Positions 34,803 through 45,961 are shown, counted from the first letter of the stretch. The stretch is 64,000 nt of DNA from Xenorhabdus stockiae (GCF_002632825.1 NZ_NJAJ01000011.1:1-64000), one strand, 5' to 3'. The notes: generated by a model from the sequence alone, not told the origin. Made by a program: numbers and translations.

Positions 34803-36086
34803 TTATTTTTTTAACTGACTGTTAAAATCCCGCTCTGCATGACCCGTATACAGTTGGCGAGGACGAGCAATCCTCATACCTTCATCATGCATTTCATTCC
34901 AGTGTGCAATCCAGCCGATTGTGCGGGCAATAGCGAAGATCACTGTAAACATGGATGACGGAATTCCCATCGCTTTCAAAATAATACCTGAGTAGAAATC
35001 GACATTCGGGTACAGTTTCTTCTCAATGAAGTAGGGGTCATTCAGGGCAATGCGTTCCAGCTCCATGGCAACTTCCAGCAGGCTATCATTCAGACCCAGT
35101 TCATCCAGTACTTCATGGCAGGTTTCACGCATTACGGTTGCGCGTGGGTCATAGTTTTTATAGACGCGATGACCAAAGCCCATCAGGCGGAAAGCGTCAT
35201 TTTTATCTTTGGCCCGGGCAATAAACTCAGGAATGTGATCAACAGTCTGAATCTCTTCCAGCATGCGTAGGCAAGCTTCATTTGCTCCGCCGTGTGCTGG
35301 CCCCCATAATGATGCAATCCCCGCAGCAATACAGGCAAATGGGTTAGCACCAGAAGAACCTGCTGTACGTACTGTCGAAGTTGAAGCATTCTGCTCGTGG
35401 TCTGCATGAAGAATAAAAATGCGATCCATTGCCCGTTCCAGTACCGGATTGACCTTATATTCCTCACAGGGAGTTGAGAACATCATGTACAGGAAATTAC
35501 CGGCGTAAGAGAGATCATTACGCGGATAAACAAAAGGCTGACCAACGGAATATTTGTAACACATCGCCGCTACAGTTGGCATTTTAGACATGAGACGGTA
35601 TGCGGTGATTTCTCGGTGGCGGGGATTATTAACATCCAGCGCATCATGGTAGAAGGCAGCGAGAGCACCTGTAACACCACAGAGTATAGCCATAGGATGA
35701 GAATCACGACGGAAACCATGGAACAGGCGGGTAATCTGTTCGTGAATCATAGTATGACGAGTCACCGTTGTTTTGAATTTTTCATACTCCTCAGGAGTTG
35801 GTGGTTCGCCATTAAGCAGAATATAACAAACTTCCAGATAGGTTGATTTCATTGCAAGCTGATCGATGGGAAAACCACGGTGCAACAAAATGCCTTCATT
35901 GCCATCAATATAGGTGATTTTCGACTCGCAGGATGCAGTGGAAGTGAAACCGGGATCGTAGGTATAGAAGCCTTTTGAGCCGAGGGTACGAACGTCAATT
36001 ACTTCAGAGCCTAGGGTTGGCGTTAGTACGTCTAGTTCGATAGCAGCTGAACCATTTATGGTCAACGTAGCCTTTTTATCAGCCAT
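34803..36086 (-). CDS. gltA: Citrate synthase (type II)
   Basis: 427 residues, the same as E. coli GltA. It condenses acetyl-CoA and oxaloacetate to citrate at the entry of the TCA cycle. The catalytic stretches [33 protein letters not shown] and the late F-Y-S-G-I are present. It is divergent from sdhCDAB across a 625-base spacer, the standard enterobacterial layout. Confidence 0.97.
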   Translation of the reverse strand: MADKKATLTINGSAAIELDVLTPTLGSEVIDVRTLGSKGFYTYDPGFTSTASCESKITYIDGNEGILLHRGFPIDQLAMKSTYLEVCYILLNGEPPTPEEYEKFKTTVTRHTMIHEQITRLFHGFRRDSHPMAILCGVTGALAAFYHDALDVNNPRHREITAYRLMSKMPTVAAMCYKYSVGQPFVYPRNDLSYAGNFLYMMFSTPCEEYKVNPVLERAMDRIFILHADHEQNASTSTVRTAGSSGANPFACIAAGIASLWGPAHGGANEACLRMLEEIQTVDHIPEFIARAKDKNDAFRLMGFGHRVYKNYDPRATVMRETCHEVLDELGLNDSLLEVAMELERIALNDPYFIEKKLYPNVDFYSGIILKAMGIPSSMFTVIFAIARTIGWIAHWNEMHDEGMRIARPRQLYTGHAERDFNSQLKK

Positions 36087-36711
36087 TTACATCTCCTTAG
36101 CGCTTATTTCTTATAACCCCTAACAACCTAAATAGGCGTAATCCTTACTGCGCCGACGGCATTGTGCTACCGGAGAGAATTAAAAATCAGGCTGTATATA
36201 CCCTTTGTTTCTGTCGGGTATCGATTTAATGCTGAAATCTCATTTTACGGACGACAATAGTGTTCAGGTTGTTAAAAAGTTTCCGGATATCAATCTAAAG
36301 TATTTCTAACATAAAATGTTACCATTTTGTGTCGTAACGATACTTTTACAAAGCCCACATTTTTCGTGAAGTTTACTTTTTCATCGGAAAATGACGGCAA
36401 ATATTATGCACCGTCATATATGTAAGATAAATGTTTAATCTTTGTCAAACAAGATAATGGTTTTTATGATAAATGTTTGAAGCGTGATCTTACTCACTGT
36501 TCAAGCTAAATGTTAATAATCATATTGTGTGGGAATTGTAATAACAATGTGAAGTACTTATACTGCGTCAAGGTCTCCGGATTACCTGATGTAGGAGCAC
36601 CCAGCGTAATCAAATCACAACGTTTGTTGAAAACAGTAAGGATTGTTAATTTAATTATGTTGTGTCTTTGTGTCCTCTTAACGCTGTCTGATTCCCACCC
36701 AGGGCCGGAGG
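36087..36711. promoter_or_regulatory. gltA-sdhC divergent regulatory region
   Basis: 625 bases between the divergent TCA genes. In E. coli this region carries the gltA and sdhC promoters with ArcA and CRP control. It is AT-rich here. I see no gene; a 70-codon frame at 36510-36722 lacks support. Individual operators could not be placed with confidence. Confidence 0.6.
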
Positions 36712-37122
36712 ATGGAAAATAAAAAAAGCTGTGTGGGCAAAATTGTGAAAAAACAAAGACCTGTCAACCTCGATCTGCGGACGATAAATCAACCCATCTC
36801 CGCGATAGCTTCGATCTTGCACCGTATCTCAGGCGTCATCACCTTTATAGCAGTCGGCATTCTGCTGTGGTTGTTGGGTATGTCACTGTCTTCGCAAGAG
36901 GGCTTCCAGCATGCATCTGAAATCATGACTGGCTTTTTCGCCAAATTTATCCTGTGGGGGATATTGACGGCGCTGGGTTACCACATTTGTGGTGGGATCC
37001 GCCATGTTTTGATGGACTTTGGTCTCTTGGAAGAGAGTCTCGCCGCTGGTAAAGCTTCTGCTAAAGTGGCAATCGTGATCGCAGTTATTCTGTCTATTCT
37101 GGCCGGGGTATTAGTATGGTAA
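36712..37122 (+). CDS. sdhC: Succinate dehydrogenase cytochrome b556 subunit SdhC
   Basis: 136 residues if read from the ATG at 36712, which has AGGG seven bases upstream. E. coli SdhC (129) begins at a position equal to the GTG at 36733 here, so an N-terminal extension of seven residues or a GTG start are both possible. The body [11 protein letters not shown] and [10 protein letters not shown] is nearly identical, with the haem-binding His in [11 protein letters not shown]. It has three membrane spans and anchors SdhAB. Confidence 0.95.
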   Translation: MENKKSCVGKIVKKQRPVNLDLRTINQPISAIASILHRISGVITFIAVGILLWLLGMSLSSQEGFQHASEIMTGFFAKFILWGILTALGYHICGGIRHVLMDFGLLEESLAAGKASAKVAIVIAVILSILAGVLVW

Positions 37123-37463
37123 GCAACGCATCCGCATTGGGGCGCACGGGTATTCAGGACTGGCTGTTGTTACGTGCATCTGCAATCGTTATTGTTTTAT
37201 ATGTTCTTTATCTAGTTGGTTTTGTAGCAACAACGTCAGACATCACCTATGAAGTCTGGAGCGGTTTTTTCTCCTTCTCTCTCACAAAAGTGTTCACCGT
37301 ATTGGCTCTGCTTTCCATTTTAGTCCACGCATGGATTGGGATGTGGCAGGTGCTGACGGATTATGTAAAGCCACTGGCACTGCGTCTGGTATTGCAACTG
37401 GTCATTATTGTTGCGCTGTTGGCTTATTTGATTTACGGAACAATTGTGGTGTGGGGTGTATAA
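37116..37463 (+). CDS. sdhD: Succinate dehydrogenase membrane anchor subunit SdhD
   Basis: 115 residues, the same as E. coli SdhD. It has three membrane spans; the haem-ligand region reads [16 protein letters not shown]. It forms the quinone site with SdhC. It overlaps sdhC by 7 bases and abuts sdhA directly. Confidence 0.97.
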   Translation: MVSNASALGRTGIQDWLLLRASAIVIVLYVLYLVGFVATTSDITYEVWSGFFSFSLTKVFTVLALLSILVHAWIGMWQVLTDYVKPLALRLVLQLVIIVALLAYLIYGTIVVWGV

Positions 37464-39230
37464 ATGAAACTGCCGGTAAGAGAGTTTGACGCTGTTGTTA
37501 TTGGTGCTGGTGGCGCAGGTATGCGTGCTGCACTGCAAATTTCACAAATGGGCCTGTCCTGCGCCCTGATTTCTAAAGTTTTCCCTACCCGATCCCATAC
37601 AGTTTCTGCTCAGGGTGGTATTACAGTTGCTCTGGGTAACACTCATGAAGATAACTGGGAATGGCATATGTATGACACGGTAAAAGGTTCCGATTATATC
37701 GGTGACCAGGATGCCATAGAATACATGTGTAAAACCGGTCCTGAAGCCATTCTCGAATTGGAACACATGGGGCTACCATTCTCTCGTCTGGATAATGGCA
37801 GTATTTATCAGCGTCCATTTGGCGGTCAATCCAAGAATTTTGGTGGTGAACAGGCTGCCCGTACTGCGGCTGCGGCTGACCGTACCGGTCACGCATTACT
37901 TCACACCCTGTACCAACAGAACCTGAAGAACCACACGACTATTTTCTCTGAGTGGTATTCTCTGGATTTAGTCAAAAATCAGGACGGTGCCATTGTTGGC
38001 TGTACAGCTATCTGTATCGAGACAGGTGAAGTTGTCTATTTCAAAGCTAAGGCAACTATTCTGGCGACAGGTGGTGCTGGTCGTATTTTCCAATCCACAA
38101 CAAATGCACATATCAATACAGGTGATGGTGTTGGTATGGCTCTGCGTGCCGGTGTTCCGGTGCAGGATATGGAAATGTGGCAATTCCACCCGACAGGTAT
38201 TGCAGGCGCGGGTGTATTGGTCACAGAAGGCTGCCGTGGTGAAGGTGGTTATCTGCTGAACAAAGATGGCGAGCGCTTTATGGAGCGTTACGCACCAAAT
38301 GCTAAAGATCTGGCTGGCCGTGATGTCGTTGCCCGATCTATGATGATCGAAATTCGTGAAGGTCGTGGTTGTGAAGGCCCATGGGGACCTCACGTGAAAC
38401 TGAAACTGGATCATCTGGGTAAAGATGTTCTGGAATCCCGCCTGCCGGGTATCCTTGAGCTGTCCCGTACCTTTGCTCATGTAGATCCTGTAAAAGAACC
38501 GATTCCGGTGATCCCAACCTGTCACTATATGATGGGTGGTATTCCAACCAAGATTACCGGTCAGGCACTGACTATTAATGAGAAAGGCGAAGATGTTGTC
38601 ATTCCGGGTCTGTTTGCCGTGGGTGAAATTGCCTGTGTATCCGTGCATGGTGCAAACCGTCTGGGGGGTAACTCCTTGCTTGATTTAGTGGTCTTTGGTC
38701 GTTCTGCTGGTCTGCATCTGAAAGAGTGTCTGATGGAGCAGGGAACCAGCCGTGATGCCAGTGAGTCTGATGTTGATGTAGCACTGCAACGTCTGAACCG
38801 TTGGAATAATACCCGTTCAGGCGAAGATCCGGTTGAGATTCGTAAAGCATTACAAGCCTGTATGCAGCACAACTTCTCTGTATTCCGTGAAGGGGATGCA
38901 ATGGCGAGAGGGCTGGACGAACTGAAAGTCATCCGTGAACGTCTGCATAATGCTCGTCTGGATGATACATCATCAGAATTCAATACTCAGCGTATCGAAT
39001 GTCTGGAGCTGGATAACCTGATGGAAACAGCTTATTCGACTGCTGTTGCTGCGAACTATCGTACAGAAAGTCGTGGGGCACACAGCCGTTTCGATTATCC
39101 AGAGCGTGACGATGCAAATTGGCTGTGCCATAGCTTGTATTTACCGCAGACTGAGAGCATGACCCGTCGTGAAGTTAACATGCAGCCAAAACTGCGTGAA
39201 GCCTTCCCGCCGAAAGTGCGTTCTTACTAA
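37464..39230 (+). CDS. sdhA: Succinate dehydrogenase flavoprotein subunit SdhA
   Basis: 588 residues, the same as E. coli SdhA. It oxidises succinate to fumarate with covalently bound FAD. The FAD dinucleotide fold [12 protein letters not shown], the flavinylation site [10 protein letters not shown], and the catalytic H-P-T-G-I and R-G-E-G-G-Y segments are present. It starts immediately after the sdhD stop. Confidence 0.98.
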   Translation: MKLPVREFDAVVIGAGGAGMRAALQISQMGLSCALISKVFPTRSHTVSAQGGITVALGNTHEDNWEWHMYDTVKGSDYIGDQDAIEYMCKTGPEAILELEHMGLPFSRLDNGSIYQRPFGGQSKNFGGEQAARTAAAADRTGHALLHTLYQQNLKNHTTIFSEWYSLDLVKNQDGAIVGCTAICIETGEVVYFKAKATILATGGAGRIFQSTTNAHINTGDGVGMALRAGVPVQDMEMWQFHPTGIAGAGVLVTEGCRGEGGYLLNKDGERFMERYAPNAKDLAGRDVVARSMMIEIREGRGCEGPWGPHVKLKLDHLGKDVLESRLPGILELSRTFAHVDPVKEPIPVIPTCHYMMGGIPTKITGQALTINEKGEDVVIPGLFAVGEIACVSVHGANRLGGNSLLDLVVFGRSAGLHLKECLMEQGTSRDASESDVDVALQRLNRWNNTRSGEDPVEIRKALQACMQHNFSVFREGDAMARGLDELKVIRERLHNARLDDTSSEFNTQRIECLELDNLMETAYSTAVAANYRTESRGAHSRFDYPERDDANWLCHSLYLPQTESMTRREVNMQPKLREAFPPKVRSY

Positions 39231-39267
39231 TTGCGTTGCCGATGTTCCAGTTGCGGAGAAATAGATT

Positions 39268-39984
39268 ATGAAACTTGAATTCTCAATTTATCGTTATAAT
39301 CCGGATGTAGACAACGCACCCCGTATGCAGGATTACACGCTGGAAGCGGAAGAAGGGCGTGACATGATGCTGCTGGATGCCCTCATCCAGTTGAAGGAGC
39401 AGGATCCAACCTTGTCATTCCGTCGTTCATGCCGTGAGGGTGTATGTGGTTCCGACGGTTTGAACATGAACGGTAAAAATGGGCTGGCCTGTATTACATC
39501 CATTTCAGCCTTGCGCCGTGGAAACAAAAAGATTGTTATCCGTCCTCTGCCGGGTTTGCCGGTTGTCCGTGATTTGGTCGTTGATATGGGCCAATTTTAT
39601 GCGCAATATGAGAAAATCCGTCCTTATTTAATTAATGACGGTAAAAACCCTCCTGCGCGTGAACACCTGCAATCACCAGAGCAGCGTGAAAAACTGGATG
39701 GCCTTTATGAATGTATCTTGTGTGCCTGCTGTTCGACGTCTTGTCCGTCATTCTGGTGGAATCCGGATAAATTTATTGGGCCAGCGGGTCTGTTAGCGGC
39801 ATATCGTTTCCTGATTGATAGCCGGGATACTGAAACTTCATCCCGACTTGATGGTCTGAATGATGCATTCAGTGTGTTCCGTTGTCATGGAATTATGAAC
39901 TGCGTCAATGTATGTCCTAAGGGTCTGAATCCAACAAAAGCGATTGGTCATATTAAGTCTATGTTGTTAAGACACAGTGCTTAA
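39268..39984 (+). CDS. sdhB: Succinate dehydrogenase iron-sulfur subunit SdhB
   Basis: 238 residues, the same as E. coli SdhB. It relays electrons from FAD to ubiquinone. The [2Fe-2S] ligands lie in S-C-R-E-G-V-C-G-S-D-G and the next cysteine in N-G-L-A-C. The 4Fe and 3Fe cluster ligands are in C-I-L-C-A-C-C-S-T-S-C-P and C-H-G-I-M-N-C-V-N-V-C-P-K. It ends the sdh part of the operon. Confidence 0.98.
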   Translation: MKLEFSIYRYNPDVDNAPRMQDYTLEAEEGRDMMLLDALIQLKEQDPTLSFRRSCREGVCGSDGLNMNGKNGLACITSISALRRGNKKIVIRPLPGLPVVRDLVVDMGQFYAQYEKIRPYLINDGKNPPAREHLQSPEQREKLDGLYECILCACCSTSCPSFWWNPDKFIGPAGLLAAYRFLIDSRDTETSSRLDGLNDAFSVFRCHGIMNCVNVCPKGLNPTKAIGHIKSMLLRHSA

Positions 39985-40006
39985 TTAAATATTACTGATA
40001 GGTCGA

Positions 40007-40083
40007 TATATATATCTAATGGATTTCAGGCTGCATCGCGGTTAACAAAGAAGCGGCTTGAAAGACAAAAGATATAGTGCATA
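40007..40083. repeat. Internally deleted ERIC-type element
   Basis: The left part (AATGGATTTCAGGCTGCATC) matches the left end of the ERIC copies in this window, and the right part (AACAAAGAAGCGGCTTGAAAG) matches their right end. The ERIC core with the CCCCAGGAG motif is missing. It is about 75 bases long against 127 for the full element. Confidence 0.7.
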
Positions 40084-40225
40084 AATAACACATAAATTGT
40101 GTGCAAATAATGCATATAAGGTTGCCCTCCACATTTTTGAAATAAATATCAATCTGGTGGAGGGCATAAAGAATGAAAGATGATAAATTGCCTGCTGCTA
40201 ATGACGGCGCATGTTTCAGTAAAAT

Positions 40226-40267
40226 AAGGAACCTTTAAAAACTGACTTCAGTTTTTAAAGGTTCCTT
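40226..40267 (+). terminator. Perfect 20-bp inverted repeat between sdhB and sucA
   Basis: AAGGAACCTTTAAAAACTGA and its exact complement are separated by only two bases (CT). There is no T run after it, so it is an unlikely classical terminator. It could stop RNases, attenuate transcription into suc, or bind a regulator. Confidence 0.65.
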
Positions 40268-40399
40268 GAAGGGTAGGATAACCCAAATAAAGAACATGCA
40301 TTAAGCACGTCCAAATGAACCTTTTATCAACACCGCTTAATAAAGCGGAATTTGTTAACCACGGCGAAAACTAAAGCTTTTAAAGCTTAAGGGATCACA

Positions 40400-43207
40400 A
40401 TGCAGAACGGTGCAATGAAGGACTGGCTGGATTCAAGCTTTCTGGCTGGTGCAAACCAGTCTTACATAGAGCAAATCTATGAAGACTATATAACCGATCC
40501 TAATTCTGTTGATGCAGGTTGGAGAGAAATATTCCAACAATTACCGGATGCGGGACTTCACGGGGAACAACTTCACTCACAGACACGTGATTACTTCCGT
40601 CGTCTGGCAAAGGATGCCACTCGTTACCACACTTCAGTCAGCGATCCAGCAATGGATGCAAAACAAGTTAAGGTTTTGCAGCTAATCAACGCATTCCGCT
40701 TCCGCGGTCATCAAAATGCGAACCTTGATCCATTGGGATTATGGAAACAGGAACCTGTACCAGATCTCGATCCTGCTTTCCATAATTTAACCAAAGCAGA
40801 TTTTGAAGAAACATTTAACGTAGGCTCATTTGCTATCGGCAAAGAGACGATGAAACTGGCTGATTTATATGACGCCCTGAAGCGCATTTATTGTGGTTCT
40901 ATTGGTGCGGAATATATGCATATCACCAATACAGAGGAAAAGCGCTGGCTCCAACAGCGTCTGGAATCTGTGGCAGTGGGTTCACAGTTCAGTACGGAAG
41001 AAAAACGTCGTTTTCTGGCGGAGTTGACGGCAGCAGAAGGTTTGGAACGCTATTTAGGTGCTAAGTTCCCGGGGGCGAAACGTTTCTCCCTTGAAGGCGG
41101 TGATGCGCTGATTCCAATGCTAAAAGAACTTATCCGTCACGCAGGTAAACAAGATACTCGTGAAGTTGTACTGGGAATGGCTCACCGTGGGCGCCTCAAC
41201 GTTCTGGTCAACTTATTCGGTAAAAAACCAGCGGATCTGTTTGACGAATTTGCTGGTAAGCATAAAGAGCATCTTGGCACGGGTGACGTGAAATACCATC
41301 AGGGTTTTTCTTCTGATTTCGAAACTGATGGTGGACCAGTGCATCTGGCGCTGGCATTTAACCCATCTCACCTTGAAATTGTCAGCCCTGTTGTTATTGG
41401 TTCTGTCCGTGCTCGCCGTGACCGCCTCGATGAAGGCCGCAGTAACATGGTTCTGCCAGTGACCATTCATGGTGACTCAGCAGTAACAGGGCAGGGGATT
41501 GTTCAGGAAACACTGAACATGTCTCAGGCGCGCGGCTATGAAGTTGGTGGCACAATTCGAATTGTGGTTAACAACCAGATTGGTTTCACAACTTCTAATC
41601 CTAAAGATACCCGTTCAACCGAATATTGTACTGATATTGCGAAGATGGTTCAGGCACCTATCTTCCATGTTAATGCAGATGATCCGGAAGCCGTTACTTT
41701 TGTGACTCGTCTGGCTCTGGATTTCCGTAATACGTTTAAACGTGACGTGATGATTGATTTGGTTTGTTACCGTCGTCACGGGCATAACGAAGCTGATGAG
41801 CCAAGCGCAACTCAGCCTTTGATGTATCAGAAAATCAAGAAACATCCAACACCACGCAAGATCTACGCAGATAAACTTATCGCAGAAAATCTGCTGTCAC
41901 CTAATGATGTCACTGAAATGGCCAACTTATATCGTGACGCATTAGATCACGGTGATTGTGTCGTGGATGAGTGGCGTCCAATGGGCCTGCATTCCTTCAC
42001 ATGGGAACCTTATCTGAACCATGAATGGGATGCAGAGTATCCACATCAGGTGGATATGAAGCGCTTGCAAGATCTTGGCAAACGTATCAGCGCCATTCCG
42101 GCTGAAGTCGCAATGCATTCCCGCGTTGCAAAAATCTACGCTGACCGTGCAGAAATGGCTAATGGAAACAAATTATTTGACTGGGGCGCGGCAGAAACAC
42201 TGGCGTATGCAACTCTGGTTGATGAAGGTGTTCCGGTACGTCTGTCCGGTGAAGATGCTGGTCGTGGTACATTCTTCCACCGCCATGCGGTTATCCATAA
42301 TCAGACTGATGCCTCTGTTTATGTGCCTCTGGCAAATGTTCACAATGGTCAGGGTGAATTCAACGTATGGGATTCCGTGCTGTCTGAAGAAGCAGTATTG
42401 GCGTTTGAATACGGTTATGCAACAACAGAGCCACGCACGCTGACCATCTGGGAAGCTCAGTTTGGTGATTTTGCTAACGTAGCACAGGTAGTTATTGACC
42501 AGTTCATCAGCTCTGGCGAGCAGAAATGGGGCCGTATGTGTGGTCTGGTTATGTTGCTTCCACATGGATATGAAGGGCAAGGCCCAGAGCACTCATCTGC
42601 ACGTCTGGAACGTTATCTGCAATTATGTGCAGAACAGAACATGCAGGTCTGTGTGCCATCAACTCCGGCTCAGGTTTATCATATGCTGCGCCGTCAGGCT
42701 CTGCGTGGTATGCGTCGTCCTCTGATCGTTATGTCACCTAAGTCACTGCTGCGCCATCCATTGGCAGTATCCAGTCTGGATGAACTGGCTGACGGTAAGT
42801 TTGAGACAGTGATTGGCGAAGTTGACGCTTTAGATCCGAAAGGTGTGAAACGCGTTGTACTTTGCTCCGGTAAAGTCTATTACGATCTGCTGGAACAGCG
42901 TCGTAAGAATGAACAGAGTGATGTTGCTATTGTTCGTATTGAGCAGCTATATCCATTCCCTCGTCAAGATTTGCAGAATCTGTTTGAGCAGTATGCTCAT
43001 GTTCATGATTTCGTTTGGTGTCAGGAAGAACCCCTGAACCAAGGGGCTTGGTATTGTAGTCAACATAATTTCCGTGAAGCGATCCCATTTGGGGCTTCTT
43101 TACGTTATGCAGGGCGTCCGGCTTCTGCTTCCCCGGCTGTGGGCTATACGTCCGTTCACCAGACGCAACAGCAAGCTCTGGTTAATGACGCACTGAACGT
43201 TGAATAA
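40400..43207 (+). CDS. sucA: 2-oxoglutarate dehydrogenase E1 component
   Basis: 935 residues, near E. coli SucA (933). It is the thiamine-diphosphate decarboxylase that starts conversion of 2-oxoglutarate to succinyl-CoA. The N-terminal S-F-L-A-G-A-N-Q-S-Y-I-E segment, R-F-R-G-H-Q-N-A-N-L-D-P-L, the active-site H-R-G-R-L-N-V-L-V-N and G-D-S-A-V-T-G-Q-G, and C-terminal W-C-Q-E-E-P-L-N-Q-G-A-W are conserved. AAGGGA precedes the ATG. sucB follows after 15 bases. Confidence 0.98.
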   Translation: MQNGAMKDWLDSSFLAGANQSYIEQIYEDYITDPNSVDAGWREIFQQLPDAGLHGEQLHSQTRDYFRRLAKDATRYHTSVSDPAMDAKQVKVLQLINAFRFRGHQNANLDPLGLWKQEPVPDLDPAFHNLTKADFEETFNVGSFAIGKETMKLADLYDALKRIYCGSIGAEYMHITNTEEKRWLQQRLESVAVGSQFSTEEKRRFLAELTAAEGLERYLGAKFPGAKRFSLEGGDALIPMLKELIRHAGKQDTREVVLGMAHRGRLNVLVNLFGKKPADLFDEFAGKHKEHLGTGDVKYHQGFSSDFETDGGPVHLALAFNPSHLEIVSPVVIGSVRARRDRLDEGRSNMVLPVTIHGDSAVTGQGIVQETLNMSQARGYEVGGTIRIVVNNQIGFTTSNPKDTRSTEYCTDIAKMVQAPIFHVNADDPEAVTFVTRLALDFRNTFKRDVMIDLVCYRRHGHNEADEPSATQPLMYQKIKKHPTPRKIYADKLIAENLLSPNDVTEMANLYRDALDHGDCVVDEWRPMGLHSFTWEPYLNHEWDAEYPHQVDMKRLQDLGKRISAIPAEVAMHSRVAKIYADRAEMANGNKLFDWGAAETLAYATLVDEGVPVRLSGEDAGRGTFFHRHAVIHNQTDASVYVPLANVHNGQGEFNVWDSVLSEEAVLAFEYGYATTEPRTLTIWEAQFGDFANVAQVVIDQFISSGEQKWGRMCGLVMLLPHGYEGQGPEHSSARLERYLQLCAEQNMQVCVPSTPAQVYHMLRRQALRGMRRPLIVMSPKSLLRHPLAVSSLDELADGKFETVIGEVDALDPKGVKRVVLCSGKVYYDLLEQRRKNEQSDVAIVRIEQLYPFPRQDLQNLFEQYAHVHDFVWCQEEPLNQGAWYCSQHNFREAIPFGASLRYAGRPASASPAVGYTSVHQTQQQALVNDALNVE

Positions 43208-43222
43208 ATTTAAGGATAGAAA

Positions 43223-44440
43223 ATGAGTAGCGTAGAAATTCTGGTTCCAGACCTTCCTGAATCTGTTGCGGATGCGACTGTTGCAACATGGCACAAAAAA
43301 CCGGGTGATGCTGTCGAGCGTGATGACATCCTGGTTGAAATTGAAACTGACAAAGTGATTTTAGAAGTACCAGCAAGTGAAGCAGGTGTTCTGGAAGCTA
43401 TTTTGGAAGAAGAAGGCGCCACTGTATTGTCTAAGCAATTGCTTGGCCGTATTAGCCTGAGTAACAGTGCTGGCATGCCTGCTGCGGTGAAAGAAACCAC
43501 TGAGGCAACTCCGGCACAGCGCCAGACTGCCTCTTTGGAAGATGAGAGTAACGATGCTCTTAGCCCGGCAGTTCGTCGTCTGATTGCAGAGCACGATTTA
43601 GATCCGGCTGCGATTAAAGGCAGTGGTGTAGGTGGTCGTATTGTGCGTGAAGATGTAGAAAAGCATATCGCTGCGAACAAAAAAGAGAGCGCTAAACCTG
43701 CTGCATCTGCACCAGCCGCTCAGCAGTCTGAACTGCCTCACCGCAGTGAAAAACGCGTACCAATGACACGTTTACGTAAGCGTGTTGCAGAGCGTCTGCT
43801 TGAAGCGAAGAACAATACGGCAATGTTGACGACTTTCAATGAAGTCAACATGAAACCAATTCAGGAACTGCGTAAGCAATACGGCGATGCGTTTGAAAAA
43901 CGTCATGGTGTTCGTCTGGGCTTCATGTCCTTCTATGTGAAAGCTGTTGTTGAAGCACTGAAACGTTATCCAGAAGTTAACGCTTCAATTGATGGCACTG
44001 ACGTGGTTTACCACAACTATTTTGATATCAGCATTGCGGTATCGACTCCACGTGGTCTGGTAACTCCAGTATTACGTGATGCAGATGCCCTGAGCATGGC
44101 TGATCTCGAAAAAACCATCAAAGAGCTGGCTATTAAAGGCCGTGACGGTAAATTGACCGTTGATGAACTCACCGGTGGTAATTTCACCATTACTAATGGT
44201 GGTGTTTTCGGCTCTCTGATGTCCACTCCGATCATTAACCCACCACAAAGTGCGATTTTGGGCATGCATGCCATTAAAGATCGCCCAATGGCAGTCAATG
44301 GTCAGGTTGAGATCCTTCCAATGATGTATCTGGCACTGTCTTATGACCATCGTCTGATTGACGGACGTGAGTCTGTAGGCTTCCTGGTGACCATCAAAGA
44401 AATGCTGGAAGATCCAACACGTTTGTTGCTGGATGTATAG
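43223..44440 (+). CDS. sucB: 2-oxoglutarate dehydrogenase E2 component (dihydrolipoyl succinyltransferase)
   Basis: 405 residues, the same as E. coli SucB. An N-terminal lipoyl domain has the lipoylated lysine in E-I-E-T-D-K-V near residue 44. A peripheral subunit-binding domain ([14 protein letters not shown]) and the catalytic trimer domain with [11 protein letters not shown] near the end follow. It makes succinyl-CoA in the core of the complex. Confidence 0.98.
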   Translation: MSSVEILVPDLPESVADATVATWHKKPGDAVERDDILVEIETDKVILEVPASEAGVLEAILEEEGATVLSKQLLGRISLSNSAGMPAAVKETTEATPAQRQTASLEDESNDALSPAVRRLIAEHDLDPAAIKGSGVGGRIVREDVEKHIAANKKESAKPAASAPAAQQSELPHRSEKRVPMTRLRKRVAERLLEAKNNTAMLTTFNEVNMKPIQELRKQYGDAFEKRHGVRLGFMSFYVKAVVEALKRYPEVNASIDGTDVVYHNYFDISIAVSTPRGLVTPVLRDADALSMADLEKTIKELAIKGRDGKLTVDELTGGNFTITNGGVFGSLMSTPIINPPQSAILGMHAIKDRPMAVNGQVEILPMMYLALSYDHRLIDGRESVGFLVTIKEMLEDPTRLLLDV

Positions 44441-44485
44441 CATCACCATCAGGGCGGAGGGTGTTAAATTCCGCCCAGTCTGAAG

Positions 44486-44612
44486 TATACACAATGGATT
44501 TCAAGATGCGTCGCGGCGGCAAGAGAGTAAATCCCCAGGAGCATAGATAACTATGTAACTGAGGTGAGCGAACGCAGCCAACAAAGAGGCAACTTGAAAG
44601 ATAAAGTGTATA
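44486..44612. repeat. ERIC element, full length (127 bp)
   Basis: Bounded by TATACAC and GTGTATA and exactly 127 bases long, the canonical ERIC size. The core GTAAATCCCCAGGAGCATA, then GAGGTGAGCGAACGCAGCCA and GGCAACTTGAAAGATAAAG follow the consensus. It lies in the sucABCD mRNA and should fold into a long hairpin. Confidence 0.92.
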
Positions 44613-44653
44613 AACGATGTTGATGTAAAAAGTGTTGATGTAACAAACCATGC

Positions 44654-44673
44654 GGCCAGCTTTCGGGCTGGCC
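44654..44673 (+). terminator. GC-rich hairpin before sucC
   Basis: GGCCAGC and GCTGGCC form a 7-bp stem with a 6-base loop. Without a T run it is more likely to be an attenuating or RNA-stabilising hairpin than a terminator. Confidence 0.45.
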
Positions 44674-44794
44674 ATATCCGAGCAACAAAATATACCCTGT
44701 TAATTTCGAAATGCAGTAAATAAAGCTGTAGCTTGTAATGCGCAGGTATAGAAGGTTAATTACCTTTCTTAGATTAAATTATGGATAGAACATC

Positions 44795-45961
44795 ATGAAT
44801 TTACACGAGTATCAGGCAAAACAACTTTTTGCACGGTATGGTTTACCAGCACCAGCTGGTTATGCCTGCACAACGCCGCGCGAAGCAGAAGAAGCAGCAT
44901 CCAAGATTGGTTCAGGTCCTTGGGTCGTTAAATGTCAGGTTCATGCAGGCGGTCGCGGTAAGGCTGGTGGTGTGAAAGTCGTCAATAGCAAAGAAGATAT
45001 TCGTGCTTTTGCTGAACAATGGCTGGGTAAACGGCTGGTAACCTATCAGACTGACGCACAGGGTCAACCTGTTCACCAGATTCTGGTAGAAGGAGCGACT
45101 GATATTGCTAAGGAGCTGTATCTCGGGGCTGTTGTTGACCGTGGTACACGTCGTGTAGTGTTCATGGCCTCTACCGAAGGTGGCGTCGAAATAGAAAAAG
45201 TGGCGGAAGAAACGCCCGAACTGATTCATAAAGCAATCATCGACCCACTGGCTGGCCCTATGCCCTATCAAGGCCGTGAACTGGCGTTCAAGTTAGGTTT
45301 GACTGGTAAACAAGTCGGTCAATTCACCAAGATTTTCATGGGATTGGCAAACCTTTTCCTTGAGCGTGATCTGGCTCTGGTTGAAATTAACCCGTTGGTT
45401 ATTACAACTGAAGGTGATCTTATCTGTTTGGATGGAAAGTTGGGTGCAGATGGTAACGCGATGTTCCGTCAGGCCGAACTGCGTGAAATGCACGATCCTT
45501 CACAGGAAGATCCTCGTGAAGCTCAGGCTGCACAATGGGAACTGAATTATGTTGCATTGGATGGCAATATTGGTTGTATGGTAAATGGTGCTGGTCTGGC
45601 AATGGGAACGATGGACATTGTCAAACTGCACGGTGGTGCACCTGCTAACTTCCTTGATGTTGGTGGTGGCGCAACAAAAGAGCGTGTTACTGAGGCATTT
45701 AAAATCATCCTGTCAGATGAAAATGTAAAAGCTGTCTTGGTAAATATCTTTGGTGGGATCGTCCGTTGTGACCTGATTGCCGACGGTATTATTGGTGCTG
45801 TGGAAGAAGTTGGTGTTCATGTACCGGTAGTTGTTCGTCTGGAAGGAAACAATGCTGAACTGGGTGCGAAAAAACTGGCTGATAGCGGCTTGAATATTAT
45901 AGCAGCAACCAGTTTGACAGACGCAGCTAAACAGGCAGTCGCAGCAGCGGGGAATAAATAA
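44795..45961 (+). CDS. sucC: Succinyl-CoA synthetase beta subunit
   Basis: 388 residues, the same as E. coli SucC. With SucD it makes ATP or GTP from succinyl-CoA. The ATP-grasp N-terminus ([23 protein letters not shown]) and C-terminal [10 protein letters not shown] are present. The stop overlaps the sucD start by one base. Confidence 0.98.
   Translation: MNLHEYQAKQLFARYGLPAPAGYACTTPREAEEAASKIGSGPWVVKCQVHAGGRGKAGGVKVVNSKEDIRAFAEQWLGKRLVTYQTDAQGQPVHQILVEGATDIAKELYLGAVVDRGTRRVVFMASTEGGVEIEKVAEETPELIHKAIIDPLAGPMPYQGRELAFKLGLTGKQVGQFTKIFMGLANLFLERDLALVEINPLVITTEGDLICLDGKLGADGNAMFRQAELREMHDPSQEDPREAQAAQWELNYVALDGNIGCMVNGAGLAMGTMDIVKLHGGAPANFLDVGGGATKERVTEAFKIILSDENVKAVLVNIFGGIVRCDLIADGIIGAVEEVGVHVPVVVRLEGNNAELGAKKLADSGLNIIAATSLTDAAKQAVAAAGNK

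Larger units (their letters stand above)
39985..40399. other. Long sdhB-sucA spacer holding a repeat remnant and a perfect hairpin
   Basis: 415 bases in the middle of the sdh-suc operon. It contains a shortened ERIC-type element at 40007-40083 and a 20-bp perfect inverted repeat at 40226-40267. Between the hairpin and sucA there may be an internal sucA promoter; no gene is evident. Confidence 0.7.
44441..44794. other. sucB-sucC spacer with ERIC element and hairpin
   Basis: 354 bases inside the suc operon. It holds the full-length ERIC at 44486-44612 and a GC-rich hairpin at 44654-44673. In E. coli this spacer also carries repeats. No gene is seen. Confidence 0.7.

Noticed and set aside
36510-36722. 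70-codon frame in the gltA-sdhC spacer
   Set aside because: It lies in a conserved regulatory spacer, overlaps the start of sdhC, has no clear ribosome binding site and resembles no family.
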